From contig NZ_CP016448.1 of the NCBI RefSeq assembly GCF_001713355.1, forward strand, positions 1,364,001-1,428,000: a DNA stretch of 64,000 bases. The letters run 5' to 3'. Within the stretch, counting starts at the first letter, position 1. Every line of letters begins with the position of its first letter. The position numbers and the translations under genes are program-made. Shown piece after piece: positions 25,190 through 34,059 of this stretch. The notes beneath the pieces are model-generated. The model had not been told where the DNA came from and searched no databases. It was given only the letters and a program-made list of their open reading frames with translations. The stretch comes from Methyloversatilis sp. RAC08 (lineage in GTDB: Bacteria; Pseudomonadota; Gammaproteobacteria; Burkholderiales; Rhodocyclaceae).

Positions 25190-27850
25190 CTAGAGCACCA
25201 GCACCTTGGTACTTTCCTCGCCGAACTGGCTGACCACACGCACCGCCACGCGCTTGCCCTTGCGCCAGGGGAGAGGGTGCGAACGGTGACCGTACAGGCG
25301 GTCGAACACGTCGTCGTCGAGTTCGATCTTCAGCGTGCGCTCGACCTTTTTCTTCGTGCCTGACTTCGCAAGATCGGACAGGCCCTTCTTCCATCTGTCG
25401 AACTCGTCGCGGTCGCCGCCGCAGAAGAACACCTGGCGCACCATGAAGCTGGCGCCGTCGTAGTCGTCATCGAGCATCCAGTAGGCGATGTCAGCCACCG
25501 AGCGGGGACGCACTTCGTCGCGCACCGGGTCGTAAATGTCCAGGCCGCGTATTTCCACGATGGCGTGGTCGCCGTCGCGCTCGATGGCGATGTCCGGCTC
25601 GCCTATGGTGACGAAGCTGGCGGCCTTCCTGTCCTTCTTGGTCAGGCCGGCCTGCAGCAGATCGTCGTGCATGCGCACCTTGGTCACTTCGAAACTGCCG
25701 GCGCGCTGGTTCTGCGTGGAGTTCTCGACATCGCTTTCGAAGGCGAAACCGAGCAGGATCAGCCACTGCGCATCGCCACGCTGGCGGCAGGCCTTCACCG
25801 CGGCATTGACCGCCAACTTACTCACCGGCGCGAACTGCGGACCGATGTGCAGATAGGCTTTCTGTTCGCCGCCGGCGCCTTCGTAATAACCTTCGGCATG
25901 CAGATCGCTGCCGGCGAGCGCATCGATGCGCACGAACACCGCGTTTTCGTTGCGCGCGCCGTTCTTCACGCCGGCCGACTTCAGATGCTCGAAAATGCGC
26001 GCCTGGAAAACCTCAAGCTGTTCGTGATCCAGGCTGGCGTCCTCGACCGCATCCGGCGACAGCGGCTCCCAGGCCTGCAGCGTTTCCACGGTGAACGGCC
26101 CGGCCACGCGCAATTTCTTCCTGTCCAGCGCTGGCTGGTCGAACAGCGTGACGGTTTCCGGCGGTTCGTCGTTGGCGAGCGAACCCAGCGTCACCCGCTG
26201 CACGGTCTTGTAGTCGAAGCCGTGGCGCACATCCCAGTCGGCGCGAGCCACGCCGTTCTTCTCGTCGGCCAGCGTGTACCACGGATAGGTGGCCGTCATG
26301 AGCCGGGTCTTGGCGATGTTCAGCGCCACGCGCGAGGTATCGATGGTGATCCAGCGACGGCCCCACTGTTCGGCCACATGGGCGGTCGTGCCCGAACCGC
26401 AGGTCGGATCAAGTACGAGGTCGCCGGGGTCGGATGTCATGAGGATGCAACGTTTTATGATTTCCTCGTTGGTTTGAACGACATAAACGGGATCACTTGC
26501 TCCACCCAGCCCATCCCACCAATTAGAAATTCGATTAAATCCAAAATCATCAAAATATGATTTAAACCGAAGTTGCCCTGCCCCTCCAATAAGTCGTCCG
26601 AGTTCCTGAAGACGGGTCATCCCAGGCTTACGTCCATCATCCGAACGAACCGTTGTCTTCCAGCAGTTTCCTTTACCCGGAGAATATTCTTTTCCGTCTA
26701 GAACGAAGGGCAAGCTCTGGTTTTTTCGCTCACCACCACTAGTCATAGGGTTTGCGCGAAATAGCCGCGCTCTCGGATAATCCAGATTCAGCCTCTTAGG
26801 ACTTAGCCTGTAATCAAACCACTCACCTCCCGGAGTCAGAGCATTTGACACCTTGTAAATTGAACCATCCTCTAATTCGAAAAACTTGAATTCACCAAGC
26901 GCATCCGAATCAATTTCCCTGCGAGTATAAAACGGCCTAAATTTAATCCGCCCTTCGTCTTTTGGCTCCCGTCCGTACCACAAGACAAAATCATTTACCG
27001 GCTGAATATAATCACCCTTCTGAAACCCCTTTTTCTTCACGAGAATTTCAGCAACGAAGCACGACGAACCAAACACCTCATCAAGCAGCCCCCTGGCGAG
27101 ATGTACGTTTTCAGATGAAATCTGAACAAAAACAGAACCCGATGGATTCAGCAGATCCCGCGCCAATAGAAGACGCTGGTGCAAATAGGACAAATACGAA
27201 TGAATGCCATATTCCCAAGTATCGCGGAACGCTCGAATAACCTCCGGCTCCCCTGTCAACGAATCATCAGGGTCATTGTCCGGCATGTTTGGTTCATCTA
27301 ACCGAAGCTGCCAATTCGAACCATACTTAATACCGTAGGGCGGGTCGATGTAGATCGTCTGCACGGCACCGCGCATGCCTTCGCGTTCCAGCAGACTGGC
27401 CATCACCAGCAGGCTGTCGCCCTGGATCAGGCGGTTGCTCCATTTGTCCGCCTGCTTGTAGTAGTAGGTGGGCTTGTCGAGTTCATCGACGTCGGTGTAG
27501 TTGTTGAACAGTTCGTCCACGCTGGGTGCGAACAGGCCGGACTGCGCGCTTTCCTCGACCTTGAGCCTGTACAGGCGCTGGATGAGCTTTTCCGGGCCGA
27601 TGTGCTCGACGCGGTAGAGCGAGCGGATGTCGGTGCTCAGTACGTCGTCGCGGTCGTCGTCGCCGTACTTGCCGAGCCAGAACAGTTCCGGGTCCTGCCC
27701 GCGATGCACGACCGGGTTCAGCGGGTAGTCGGCCTTGCCACGCTTCGCGTCGGGCGCGGCGTCTTCCATGCCGGCTTCCTCGCGCGACGGAATGCGGCGC
27801 CGCGTATCGCGCCGGTGCTTGAGGCTGTCTATCTTCTTGTCGTCGCTCAT
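25190..27850 (-). CDS. mod: Type III-like site-specific DNA methyltransferase (Mod)
   Basis: 886 residues from ATG 27850. Beta-class adenine-N6 methyltransferase order: catalytic motif IV DPPYG at 169-173, target-recognition region, then AdoMet motif I DPTCGSGTT at about 480-488. About 300 further C-terminal residues look like a partner-binding region. It should methylate its target and give Res sequence specificity. Bases about 26445-27335 (residues about 172-468) are clearly AT-richer than either side. The start overlaps the PIN gene stop by four bases (ATGA). Confidence 0.9.
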   Translation of the reverse strand: MSDDKKIDSLKHRRDTRRRIPSREEAGMEDAAPDAKRGKADYPLNPVVHRGQDPELFWLGKYGDDDRDDVLSTDIRSLYRVEHIGPEKLIQRLYRLKVEESAQSGLFAPSVDELFNNYTDVDELDKPTYYYKQADKWSNRLIQGDSLLVMASLLEREGMRGAVQTIYIDPPYGIKYGSNWQLRLDEPNMPDNDPDDSLTGEPEVIRAFRDTWEYGIHSYLSYLHQRLLLARDLLNPSGSVFVQISSENVHLARGLLDEVFGSSCFVAEILVKKKGFQKGDYIQPVNDFVLWYGREPKDEGRIKFRPFYTRREIDSDALGEFKFFELEDGSIYKVSNALTPGGEWFDYRLSPKRLNLDYPRARLFRANPMTSGGERKNQSLPFVLDGKEYSPGKGNCWKTTVRSDDGRKPGMTRLQELGRLIGGAGQLRFKSYFDDFGFNRISNWWDGLGGASDPVYVVQTNEEIIKRCILMTSDPGDLVLDPTCGSGTTAHVAEQWGRRWITIDTSRVALNIAKTRLMTATYPWYTLADEKNGVARADWDVRHGFDYKTVQRVTLGSLANDEPPETVTLFDQPALDRKKLRVAGPFTVETLQAWEPLSPDAVEDASLDHEQLEVFQARIFEHLKSAGVKNGARNENAVFVRIDALAGSDLHAEGYYEGAGGEQKAYLHIGPQFAPVSKLAVNAAVKACRQRGDAQWLILLGFAFESDVENSTQNQRAGSFEVTKVRMHDDLLQAGLTKKDRKAASFVTIGEPDIAIERDGDHAIVEIRGLDIYDPVRDEVRPRSVADIAYWMLDDDYDGASFMVRQVFFCGGDRDEFDRWKKGLSDLAKSGTKKKVERTLKIELDDDVFDRLYGHRSHPLPWRKGKRVAVRVVSQFGEESTKVLVL

Positions 27851-28281
27851 GGTGCTTCCGTGGCGGGATCGGGCCGGGTCCAGTCTTCAAGTGCCAGATC
27901 GGGCACACGCTGGAACTCGCGGGTATTGTTGGTGACGAGGTTCAGGCCATGCGCGCGGGCATGCGCGGCAATCCACAGATCGTTCGGGCCGATGATCGTG
28001 CCCTGCTTTTCGAGCGTGCCGCGGATGGCGCCGTAGTGGCTGCCGGTGTCGTCGTCCATGCCAAGCACCGGGATGATTTCGCGTATGCGCTTCAGGATGT
28101 CGAAGCTCGCGGCGCGATGTTGCGACTTCTCGGCACCGAGCACCAGTTCGCCCCAGGTGACGACCGACATGGCGGCTTCACCGGCTGACAGCGCCCTTAT
28201 GCGTTCAGGAACACCCAGCCGCTGCTTCTTGTAGGCGATGCAGATATTGGTATCGAGCAGGTAACGCGGTGTGGCACTCAT
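27847..28281 (-). CDS. vapC: PIN-domain ribonuclease, VapC/FitB-like toxin
   Basis: 144 residues. PIN fold with acidic catalytic residues Asp10 (YLLDTNICIAY), Glu45 (VTWGELVLGAE) and Asp101 (IGPNDLWIAAHA), plus the VapC hallmark TNNTREFQRVP near the end. VapC toxins cut tRNA or rRNA and are normally held by VapB. No vapB lies here: the gene overlaps res upstream and mod downstream by four bases each, so all three should be translated as a unit. This is an atypical setting for a toxin. Confidence 0.88.
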   Translation of the reverse strand: MSATPRYLLDTNICIAYKKQRLGVPERIRALSAGEAAMSVVTWGELVLGAEKSQHRAASFDILKRIREIIPVLGMDDDTGSHYGAIRGTLEKQGTIIGPNDLWIAAHARAHGLNLVTNNTREFQRVPDLALEDWTRPDPATEAP

Positions 28282-31200
28282 TCGAAGGGCTCTCGCTGTT
28301 CAAAGACGGGCCTGTCCTCGCGGCCCTCGACATAGAAATCGGCCGGCAGGCGGGCGAGCAGATCGAGCGCCTCGCCCACGCTGTCCGGTGCCGCATCGAC
28401 TTCCGCAACGATGCGGCGGATGGCGGCTTCAAGCTGGGGCTTGAGGTTATCGATGTCCTCGACCTCCTCGAAATACCACGGGGGCAGACCGAGCTTGACG
28501 CGGGCGTTGTTCACCGCGGGCAGCCAGCGCTCGCGCACATACCAGCGCTTGATCGCCTTGTCCTTGTTGAAGCCGGTGATTTCGAGAATGAGGTTCGCCC
28601 GCCGCAACTTGGGCGTGCGCAGCCGCACGATGTAGTCGGGCAGGTATTTGTGTTCCTTGCCATCCTGCACATAAGGAATGACGAAGCCGAGAAAGGCGTT
28701 CTTGACGTAGCTCTCGACTTCCTTGATGCGGTCGAGATGCTTGGCCGCCACCTGTTCCCACAGGTCGGTGTCGGCCACCACCAGATTGACGTGGCTCTTG
28801 CGCCCCGGATAGGTGGGCTTCGCGGTGTGGCCGAATACGTTGGCCGTGCTGCCGGTCGGGTTGTAGTGGTTGAGCAGCGGCAGCACGCGCTCGCGTTCGG
28901 CTGCATGGGCAATGATGCCGCGGTTGATGCTCTCGACGATGGCAACCGGGTTTTCGTGGATGACCAGACGTTTCCACTTCGCATCCGCCTCGCCGATGAC
29001 GGTGAGCACCTCGTCGTACCAATGCTGCACGATGGCACGCACCGCACTGAACACGCGCAGGTCGGCGCGACCGGGCGCATCGTCGGCCATGCCGCGCATG
29101 AAGATGCGGACGAGGTCGAACACCACCTGCTGGTCGCGCAGTTCGTCTACCCGCAGTTCGAGTGCCTGCTGGTCGCCGGAGACCGCGGTACCCAGGATGC
29201 TCTGCACCGGCAGTTTCGTGGTGTCGATGCCGAACTTCGGCACTGCGGAAAAATCGGCGCGAAGCCTTGCCGGTTCGGTCTCGACGCGATAGCCGATCAG
29301 GTTGGGAAAACGAATTTCCAGTTCGCCGCGCTCGGGCAGCGCGCGCAACGTGGCGTATTCGGGCGGTTCGGCATAGGCGGCATCGCCGCCCTGGTAGAGC
29401 TTGAACGGCACACCGATGATGTGGGCGTACTCCGGCGGAAACTTTCCGGTCTTCGGATCGATGAAGTACTGGCGCCTGCGCAGCGCGCGCCCGGCCACCT
29501 GTTCGCACAGCAGTTGCGAACCGAAGGCGCGCAACCCCATGACATGGGTGACGGTGTTGGCGTCCCAGCCTTCGGTGAGCATGGATACGCTGACCACGCA
29601 ACGGATGTGGCTGCCAAGCGCATCCGGCTTGCCGACGGTGTTCACGACCTCGCGCAGCAGGTCGCCGTCGGTCAGCAGCTCGACGCTGCGCTCCGGATGA
29701 CGCAGCCGGTAGTCGCGCTTGAAGCGCTCGATCTCGGGCGCGAATATCTTGCGGAAGCTGTCGTCGATCTGGCCGGAATGTTCCAGCGCGTCGCTGTCGA
29801 TGAGCAACGTTGGCGGACGGCTGCGCGGCAGGCGGGTGACCGGATCGAAATTGGAGAACAGATCGAGGCGGCCCGGTACGACATAGGGCTCACCGCTGTC
29901 ATCCACGGTTTCATAACCGGCGATGTGCTTGAACACTTCGCGCGACACCTGGGTGTTGCTGCAGACGACGATGAACACGGGCGGTTCCGAGAACAGGTCG
30001 ACGCGCTGCTCGCCCTTCTTTCTCAGCCCTTCGTCGTAGTCGGCGTAGTGGCGATAGAACTGCTCCAGCGCCGAGCGCACGAGCGGCGGCAGATTCGGTT
30101 CGGCTTCGCCGACCCCCGGTGCAGCAGGTTCGCCCGCCTTGCCCTTCTCCGCCTTGCGCTGCCCGCGCGCGCCCTTCTTCGGCAACTGGTCGCGGCAGTT
30201 CTCGTAAAGATTGCGCAGCACCGGTTCGTCGATGGCGTGACTGCTGTCTTCGACCGGCAGGTAGGGAATCTTGACCAGACCCGCCTCGATGGCTTCGATC
30301 AGGCCAAAGTCGCTGACCACCCAGGGGAACAGCGAATACGCGGTGTAGCCGGAGCCCGACAGGTAATAGGGCGTGGCCGAAAGGTCATAGACCGCCTGAA
30401 GTTTGAATCGCTGCGCCACGGCGCGCACACCCGAGAACCACACGGCGGCACGCGCGTTTTCGGTTTCCGAATTGTCCAGTTCGGTGTCCTTGCCCCTGGC
30501 GCGCGGCAGATAGCAATGATGCGCCTCGTCATTGATGACGAGAATGCGCCGCCCGGCCTTGAAGCCCTTGAGTACACGGCGCACCACCAGCGCCGCGTCC
30601 TCGCGTGCTTCGGTCTTGCTGCCGTCCAGACCGATCTTGCCGTCGGTGGGTGCGCGCTTGTTACCGGACAGCACCCGCGGCAGGAAGTCGTGATAGTTGG
30701 TCACGACCAGCCGGTGAGCGAGTTCGTGCAACGCGCCCTCGTAAGCGGGCGGCACCAGATGACGGGCACGGTAGTAGTCGTGCGCTTCGTGAGGGCGCAG
30801 ATCGCCAGCGTCGGGAAACAGCACCGACAGCCGGTCACGGATGGTGATACCCGGTGCCAGCACCAGAAAGTAGTCGGCAAAGCGGGTGTCGTTGCGATAC
30901 TCGCGCCGATTCAGGAAGTGATACAGCACGAGGCAGGCCATGACCACGGTCTTGCCGCTGCCGGTCGCCATCTTGAATGCGATGCGGTGAAGGCCGTCGG
31001 ATTGATCGACGTGCACATCGCGCAACTCCTTCAGCGTGCGGTTGCCCGCATTGCACAGCGCAGCCTGCTCGTTGAGCCAGATGGCGGTTTCGACCGCTTC
31101 GCGCTGGGCAAAGAACAGGCTCTGGTGAGCTTGACGTTCCGGGTTGCAAAACCAGAAATCGAGCAGGTCGCGGGTCACGCGGCTGGTCGTACCTTGATAG

Positions 31201-31460
31201 CCGGACTGGCGCCAGCGGCGTACCTCGTCTCTCAGCCGATTGACCAGATGCGTTCCGTACTCAGCCTGGAAATCATTCAGGTCGAACATGCTGCCCTGCG
31301 GCTGCTGCCCAAGCGGCACCTGCGGTACATCGGGCACGAACAGGCGCCTTCCCTTGCGGACATCCCGGTAATTCAGGTTGCCGCCGTTGTCGGTCGCGTA
31401 ATGTCGGGCTGGCTCGTCGTAGGGCGAGTTCAGGATGGGATTGTTATCGGCGCTGCTCAT
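28278..31460 (-). CDS. res: Type III-like restriction helicase-nuclease (Res)
   Basis: 1060 residues. SF2 helicase motor: motif I ATGSGKTVVMAC at about 167, DEAH box (INDEAHHCYLP) at about 312, motif III DLSATPYYLSG, motif VI QVAGRALRR. A PD-(D/E)XK-like nuclease region is near 940-980 (YLPDYIVRL ... LILEITGFNKDKAIK), in which the usual ExK lysine is Thr with lysines just after. The N-terminus (NPILNSPYDEPARHY) resembles the BPTD_3080-type Res proteins. It should cut unmodified DNA with Mod. First gene of res-PIN-mod, an order opposite to classic mod-res. Confidence 0.88.
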   Translation of the reverse strand: MSSADNNPILNSPYDEPARHYATDNGGNLNYRDVRKGRRLFVPDVPQVPLGQQPQGSMFDLNDFQAEYGTHLVNRLRDEVRRWRQSGYQGTTSRVTRDLLDFWFCNPERQAHQSLFFAQREAVETAIWLNEQAALCNAGNRTLKELRDVHVDQSDGLHRIAFKMATGSGKTVVMACLVLYHFLNRREYRNDTRFADYFLVLAPGITIRDRLSVLFPDAGDLRPHEAHDYYRARHLVPPAYEGALHELAHRLVVTNYHDFLPRVLSGNKRAPTDGKIGLDGSKTEAREDAALVVRRVLKGFKAGRRILVINDEAHHCYLPRARGKDTELDNSETENARAAVWFSGVRAVAQRFKLQAVYDLSATPYYLSGSGYTAYSLFPWVVSDFGLIEAIEAGLVKIPYLPVEDSSHAIDEPVLRNLYENCRDQLPKKGARGQRKAEKGKAGEPAAPGVGEAEPNLPPLVRSALEQFYRHYADYDEGLRKKGEQRVDLFSEPPVFIVVCSNTQVSREVFKHIAGYETVDDSGEPYVVPGRLDLFSNFDPVTRLPRSRPPTLLIDSDALEHSGQIDDSFRKIFAPEIERFKRDYRLRHPERSVELLTDGDLLREVVNTVGKPDALGSHIRCVVSVSMLTEGWDANTVTHVMGLRAFGSQLLCEQVAGRALRRRQYFIDPKTGKFPPEYAHIIGVPFKLYQGGDAAYAEPPEYATLRALPERGELEIRFPNLIGYRVETEPARLRADFSAVPKFGIDTTKLPVQSILGTAVSGDQQALELRVDELRDQQVVFDLVRIFMRGMADDAPGRADLRVFSAVRAIVQHWYDEVLTVIGEADAKWKRLVIHENPVAIVESINRGIIAHAAERERVLPLLNHYNPTGSTANVFGHTAKPTYPGRKSHVNLVVADTDLWEQVAAKHLDRIKEVESYVKNAFLGFVIPYVQDGKEHKYLPDYIVRLRTPKLRRANLILEITGFNKDKAIKRWYVRERWLPAVNNARVKLGLPPWYFEEVEDIDNLKPQLEAAIRRIVAEVDAAPDSVGEALDLLARLPADFYVEGREDRPVFEQREPFE

Positions 31461-31576
31461 TCCTGTCGTCTGTCATAACTGCCCGCAAGCACGGATCGCG
31501 CGAGTCTAACAGGGACGACGGCCAACGAAGTCGGGCGGACGGCAACTTCGGTGCGCCTGGAGCGCCTGGGCGAGCA

Positions 31577-32452
31577 TCAGCCCGCTGCCCGCTCCAGCAA
31601 CGCGTCAAACCCCGGATAGGCATCGGCCGTCAGCGCGAACTTGCTGGTCGCCTTGCGCCCCTTCCGGTTGTCCTTGTCACCCGATGTGAGCCCTTCGATG
31701 AAGGCCGCACTATCCTCGACCCAGCTGCCGCCGAGCAGGGTGACACCGCGCGCGAAGAGGGCGTCGGGCAGGCAGCCGGCGCTGGGGCCGACCATGGCGA
31801 ACCAGCGGGCGGCGTGGCAGTGGGCGAGCATGCGGTCGAGCGTGTCGTTGAGCAGCAGCGTGCTGGTGGACAGCACCTTGCCGCAGGATTCCAGCGCTGT
31901 GGCGTCGGTGGTGACGCGCCAGCCTTCGCGCTCGCCGACGGCGCGCTCGTCCAGTTCGATCACGGTGAGCCGGGCGCCGGCGGCGACGATGCGCTCCACC
32001 AGCGGGCCGAACAGGCCGATCATGCCGATGGCTTCATCCGGCTGCGGATCCATCCGGCCGATGGAATCGCTGCTGCCGTCCGGCCGGTAGCCGGCGCGGT
32101 CGTACAGGCAGCGGGTGATGGCGTTGGCGCAGACGAAGCCCAGGGTGCGGTCCACGCCCTGCCCGCTCACGTAGCGACGCGCCAGCGCGAGTGCGTCGGC
32201 GCCTTTCAGGTCGGTGAGGCCGGGGCCGTTGCGCAGGCGCTCCAGCGTATCGTCGAGCAGTACATACGACAAGCCGATGCTGCCGTCGTCCAGTTCGAGC
32301 GCGCAGAACTCGCCACGAGCATGACCACTTGCACCATCGCGACACGGTTCGTCGGGACGCGCCAGCGGCAGGTGCAGCGCGCGCACGCGCGGCAACGACA
32401 TGCGAGCCGCGATGGTTTCGATCTGTGCGAGGTAATCGGTGGCGAAGCTCAT
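31577..32452 (-). CDS. DUF4213/DUF364 protein (putative heavy-metal chelation family)
   Basis: 291 residues. The N-terminal DUF4213 part is followed by a Rossmann-like DUF364 region: IGMIGLFGPLVERIVAAGARL, ALESCGKVLSTSTLLLNDTLD, FAMVGPSAGCLPDALFARG and LLGGSWVEDS. The family name suggests metal binding but the function is unproven. It overlaps viaA by four bases and is thus translationally coupled to the RavA-ViaA pair. Confidence 0.82.
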   Translation of the reverse strand: MSFATDYLAQIETIAARMSLPRVRALHLPLARPDEPCRDGASGHARGEFCALELDDGSIGLSYVLLDDTLERLRNGPGLTDLKGADALALARRYVSGQGVDRTLGFVCANAITRCLYDRAGYRPDGSSDSIGRMDPQPDEAIGMIGLFGPLVERIVAAGARLTVIELDERAVGEREGWRVTTDATALESCGKVLSTSTLLLNDTLDRMLAHCHAARWFAMVGPSAGCLPDALFARGVTLLGGSWVEDSAAFIEGLTSGDKDNRKGRKATSKFALTADAYPGFDALLERAAG

Positions 32453-34059
32453 GGTGTGTCGGCCGGGTCGGGTTTCTGGATGGATCCGGGCTGCACCTGA
32501 TCGCGGCGCAGCCCGGCGCGTACCGCGGACGAGGCCGCTTCGCCGCTGACCGTGGCGTCGCGGTTTTCCGGCGTGCGCAAGGCGCCCGGGAAATACAGTG
32601 CGGTGAGGCGGTGGGTGTGCAGCGGCGAGTCGCCGCTGCCGTGGGCGTGGGCATCGTCGCCGTAGCGACGCCAGTCGCGCACCGGATGGATGTCGTCCGC
32701 CACTTCGAGCAAGCCGATGGTTTCGCGGTCGCCGATCAGCACGCCCTGCGCGCGCAGGCCGAGCGCCGCCTTGGCTGCGTCGAGCCGCGCGACCAGTTCG
32801 GGCGTGGCGCCGAATTCGCCGTCGGACGCGATCAGCAGGTCGGCCCGTTGCCAGGCCTGCTGTTCCAGCCGCGCGAGGGCGCGGTCGAGCGGGCCGCAGA
32901 TGTCGGTGCCACCGCGAAAGCCCTGGCCGAGAAAATGGATCAGCCGCTCGATGCCCGACGCATCGACGGCGACGTCCAGTTCCACTACCTCGTCCGGACC
33001 GCCGAAGGCGAACACGTGGCAGGCGCGACCCTGGTCATGCGCGGTGCGCACCGCTTCGAGCACCACTGCCTTGGCGACCTGACCGGCGCCACCCTGCATC
33101 GAACCGGACGTATCGACACACACCAGCAGCGGGCCCATTTCGAGCCGGCGATCGGCTTGCAGGTCGGGGCGCGCCTGCAGCACCGGCGCATCGAGCTGAT
33201 GCACCTCGTGCAGCCGGTCGTCGTCTTCGTAACAGAGCAGCGTGCGCTCGGCGCGGCGCGCGTGCCACACGAGGCGCAGCACCGGGTGACCGAGCAGCAC
33301 GGCTTCGGCGGGCAGCATGCGGGCAATGCGATCGGCGCGATGAATGCCGCGCGTCTCGCCCGGCATGTCGGGCACGCGCACGCTGCGCGATTCCGTGCGA
33401 CGTGCGATGGCGTCCTCCAGCACCGTCACCGGGTCACGCTGCGCGGCATCGATCTCGTCCGCCGGTTGGGCACGCCCGAGCCGGCGGATGCATCGCGCCA
33501 GTTCAGGCAGTCGTTCAAGCAGCCGGCGGATGCGCACCACCTCGCGCCAGCCCTCGCTGCGCAGCAGACCGGGAATGAGGTCCCAGCGCGCGTTCTTGCC
33601 ATCGTCCGGCAGCTTGCCGAAGACATCGATCAGTTCGTCCATCTGACCGCGCCGGTCCTGCCAGTCGGACTCGAAGGCCTCGACGGCCATCCGGATGGCG
33701 CGCGCCGCCGTGGCGCCACGATCGCGATAGTCGTCGATGAAATCGAGATGGAACAGCAGGCTCAGCAAGACGGTGTCGGTCAGTTCCCGACGCGCGCTGC
33801 AGTACGCGGCGAGATCGAGCGTACGGAAGGTGTCGCACAACGCCGCGACGATGTCGGGTGACGGCCAGCCCCAGGCATCGGACGCCGGCACACGGCCATC
33901 GATCAGTGCGTCGCGCAGCGCGACCAGTGCGGCCAGTCGCGGCTCCAGAATGCCCTGCGCATGCGTCAGGCCGGACAGCCACAGCGTGCGCGGCAGCGCT
34001 TCAAGCGCCGCCAGACGCGCCTCGCGTGCCGCGAACAGACGCTGCGGATCTGCGCTCAC
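32449..34059 (-). CDS. viaA: von Willebrand factor A protein ViaA-like
   Basis: 536 residues. The C-terminal VWA domain has an intact MIDAS (VCVDTSGSMQGG at about 313, plus the GGTDICGPL and IASDGEFG motifs). The N-terminal 300 residues are helical. ViaA works with the MoxR AAA+ ATPase RavA; in E. coli the pair binds NADH dehydrogenase and fumarate reductase and alters aminoglycoside sensitivity. It overlaps ravA and the DUF364 gene by four bases at each end. The last 60 residues are polar. Confidence 0.85.
   Translation of the reverse strand: MSADPQRLFAAREARLAALEALPRTLWLSGLTHAQGILEPRLAALVALRDALIDGRVPASDAWGWPSPDIVAALCDTFRTLDLAAYCSARRELTDTVLLSLLFHLDFIDDYRDRGATAARAIRMAVEAFESDWQDRRGQMDELIDVFGKLPDDGKNARWDLIPGLLRSEGWREVVRIRRLLERLPELARCIRRLGRAQPADEIDAAQRDPVTVLEDAIARRTESRSVRVPDMPGETRGIHRADRIARMLPAEAVLLGHPVLRLVWHARRAERTLLCYEDDDRLHEVHQLDAPVLQARPDLQADRRLEMGPLLVCVDTSGSMQGGAGQVAKAVVLEAVRTAHDQGRACHVFAFGGPDEVVELDVAVDASGIERLIHFLGQGFRGGTDICGPLDRALARLEQQAWQRADLLIASDGEFGATPELVARLDAAKAALGLRAQGVLIGDRETIGLLEVADDIHPVRDWRRYGDDAHAHGSGDSPLHTHRLTALYFPGALRTPENRDATVSGEAASSAVRAGLRRDQVQPGSIQKPDPADTP

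Noticed and set aside
28269-31478. 1069-codon open frame on the plus strand opposite res
   Set aside because: It mirrors res exactly; its translation is composition-driven antisense with no family motif, while the minus strand has complete helicase motifs.
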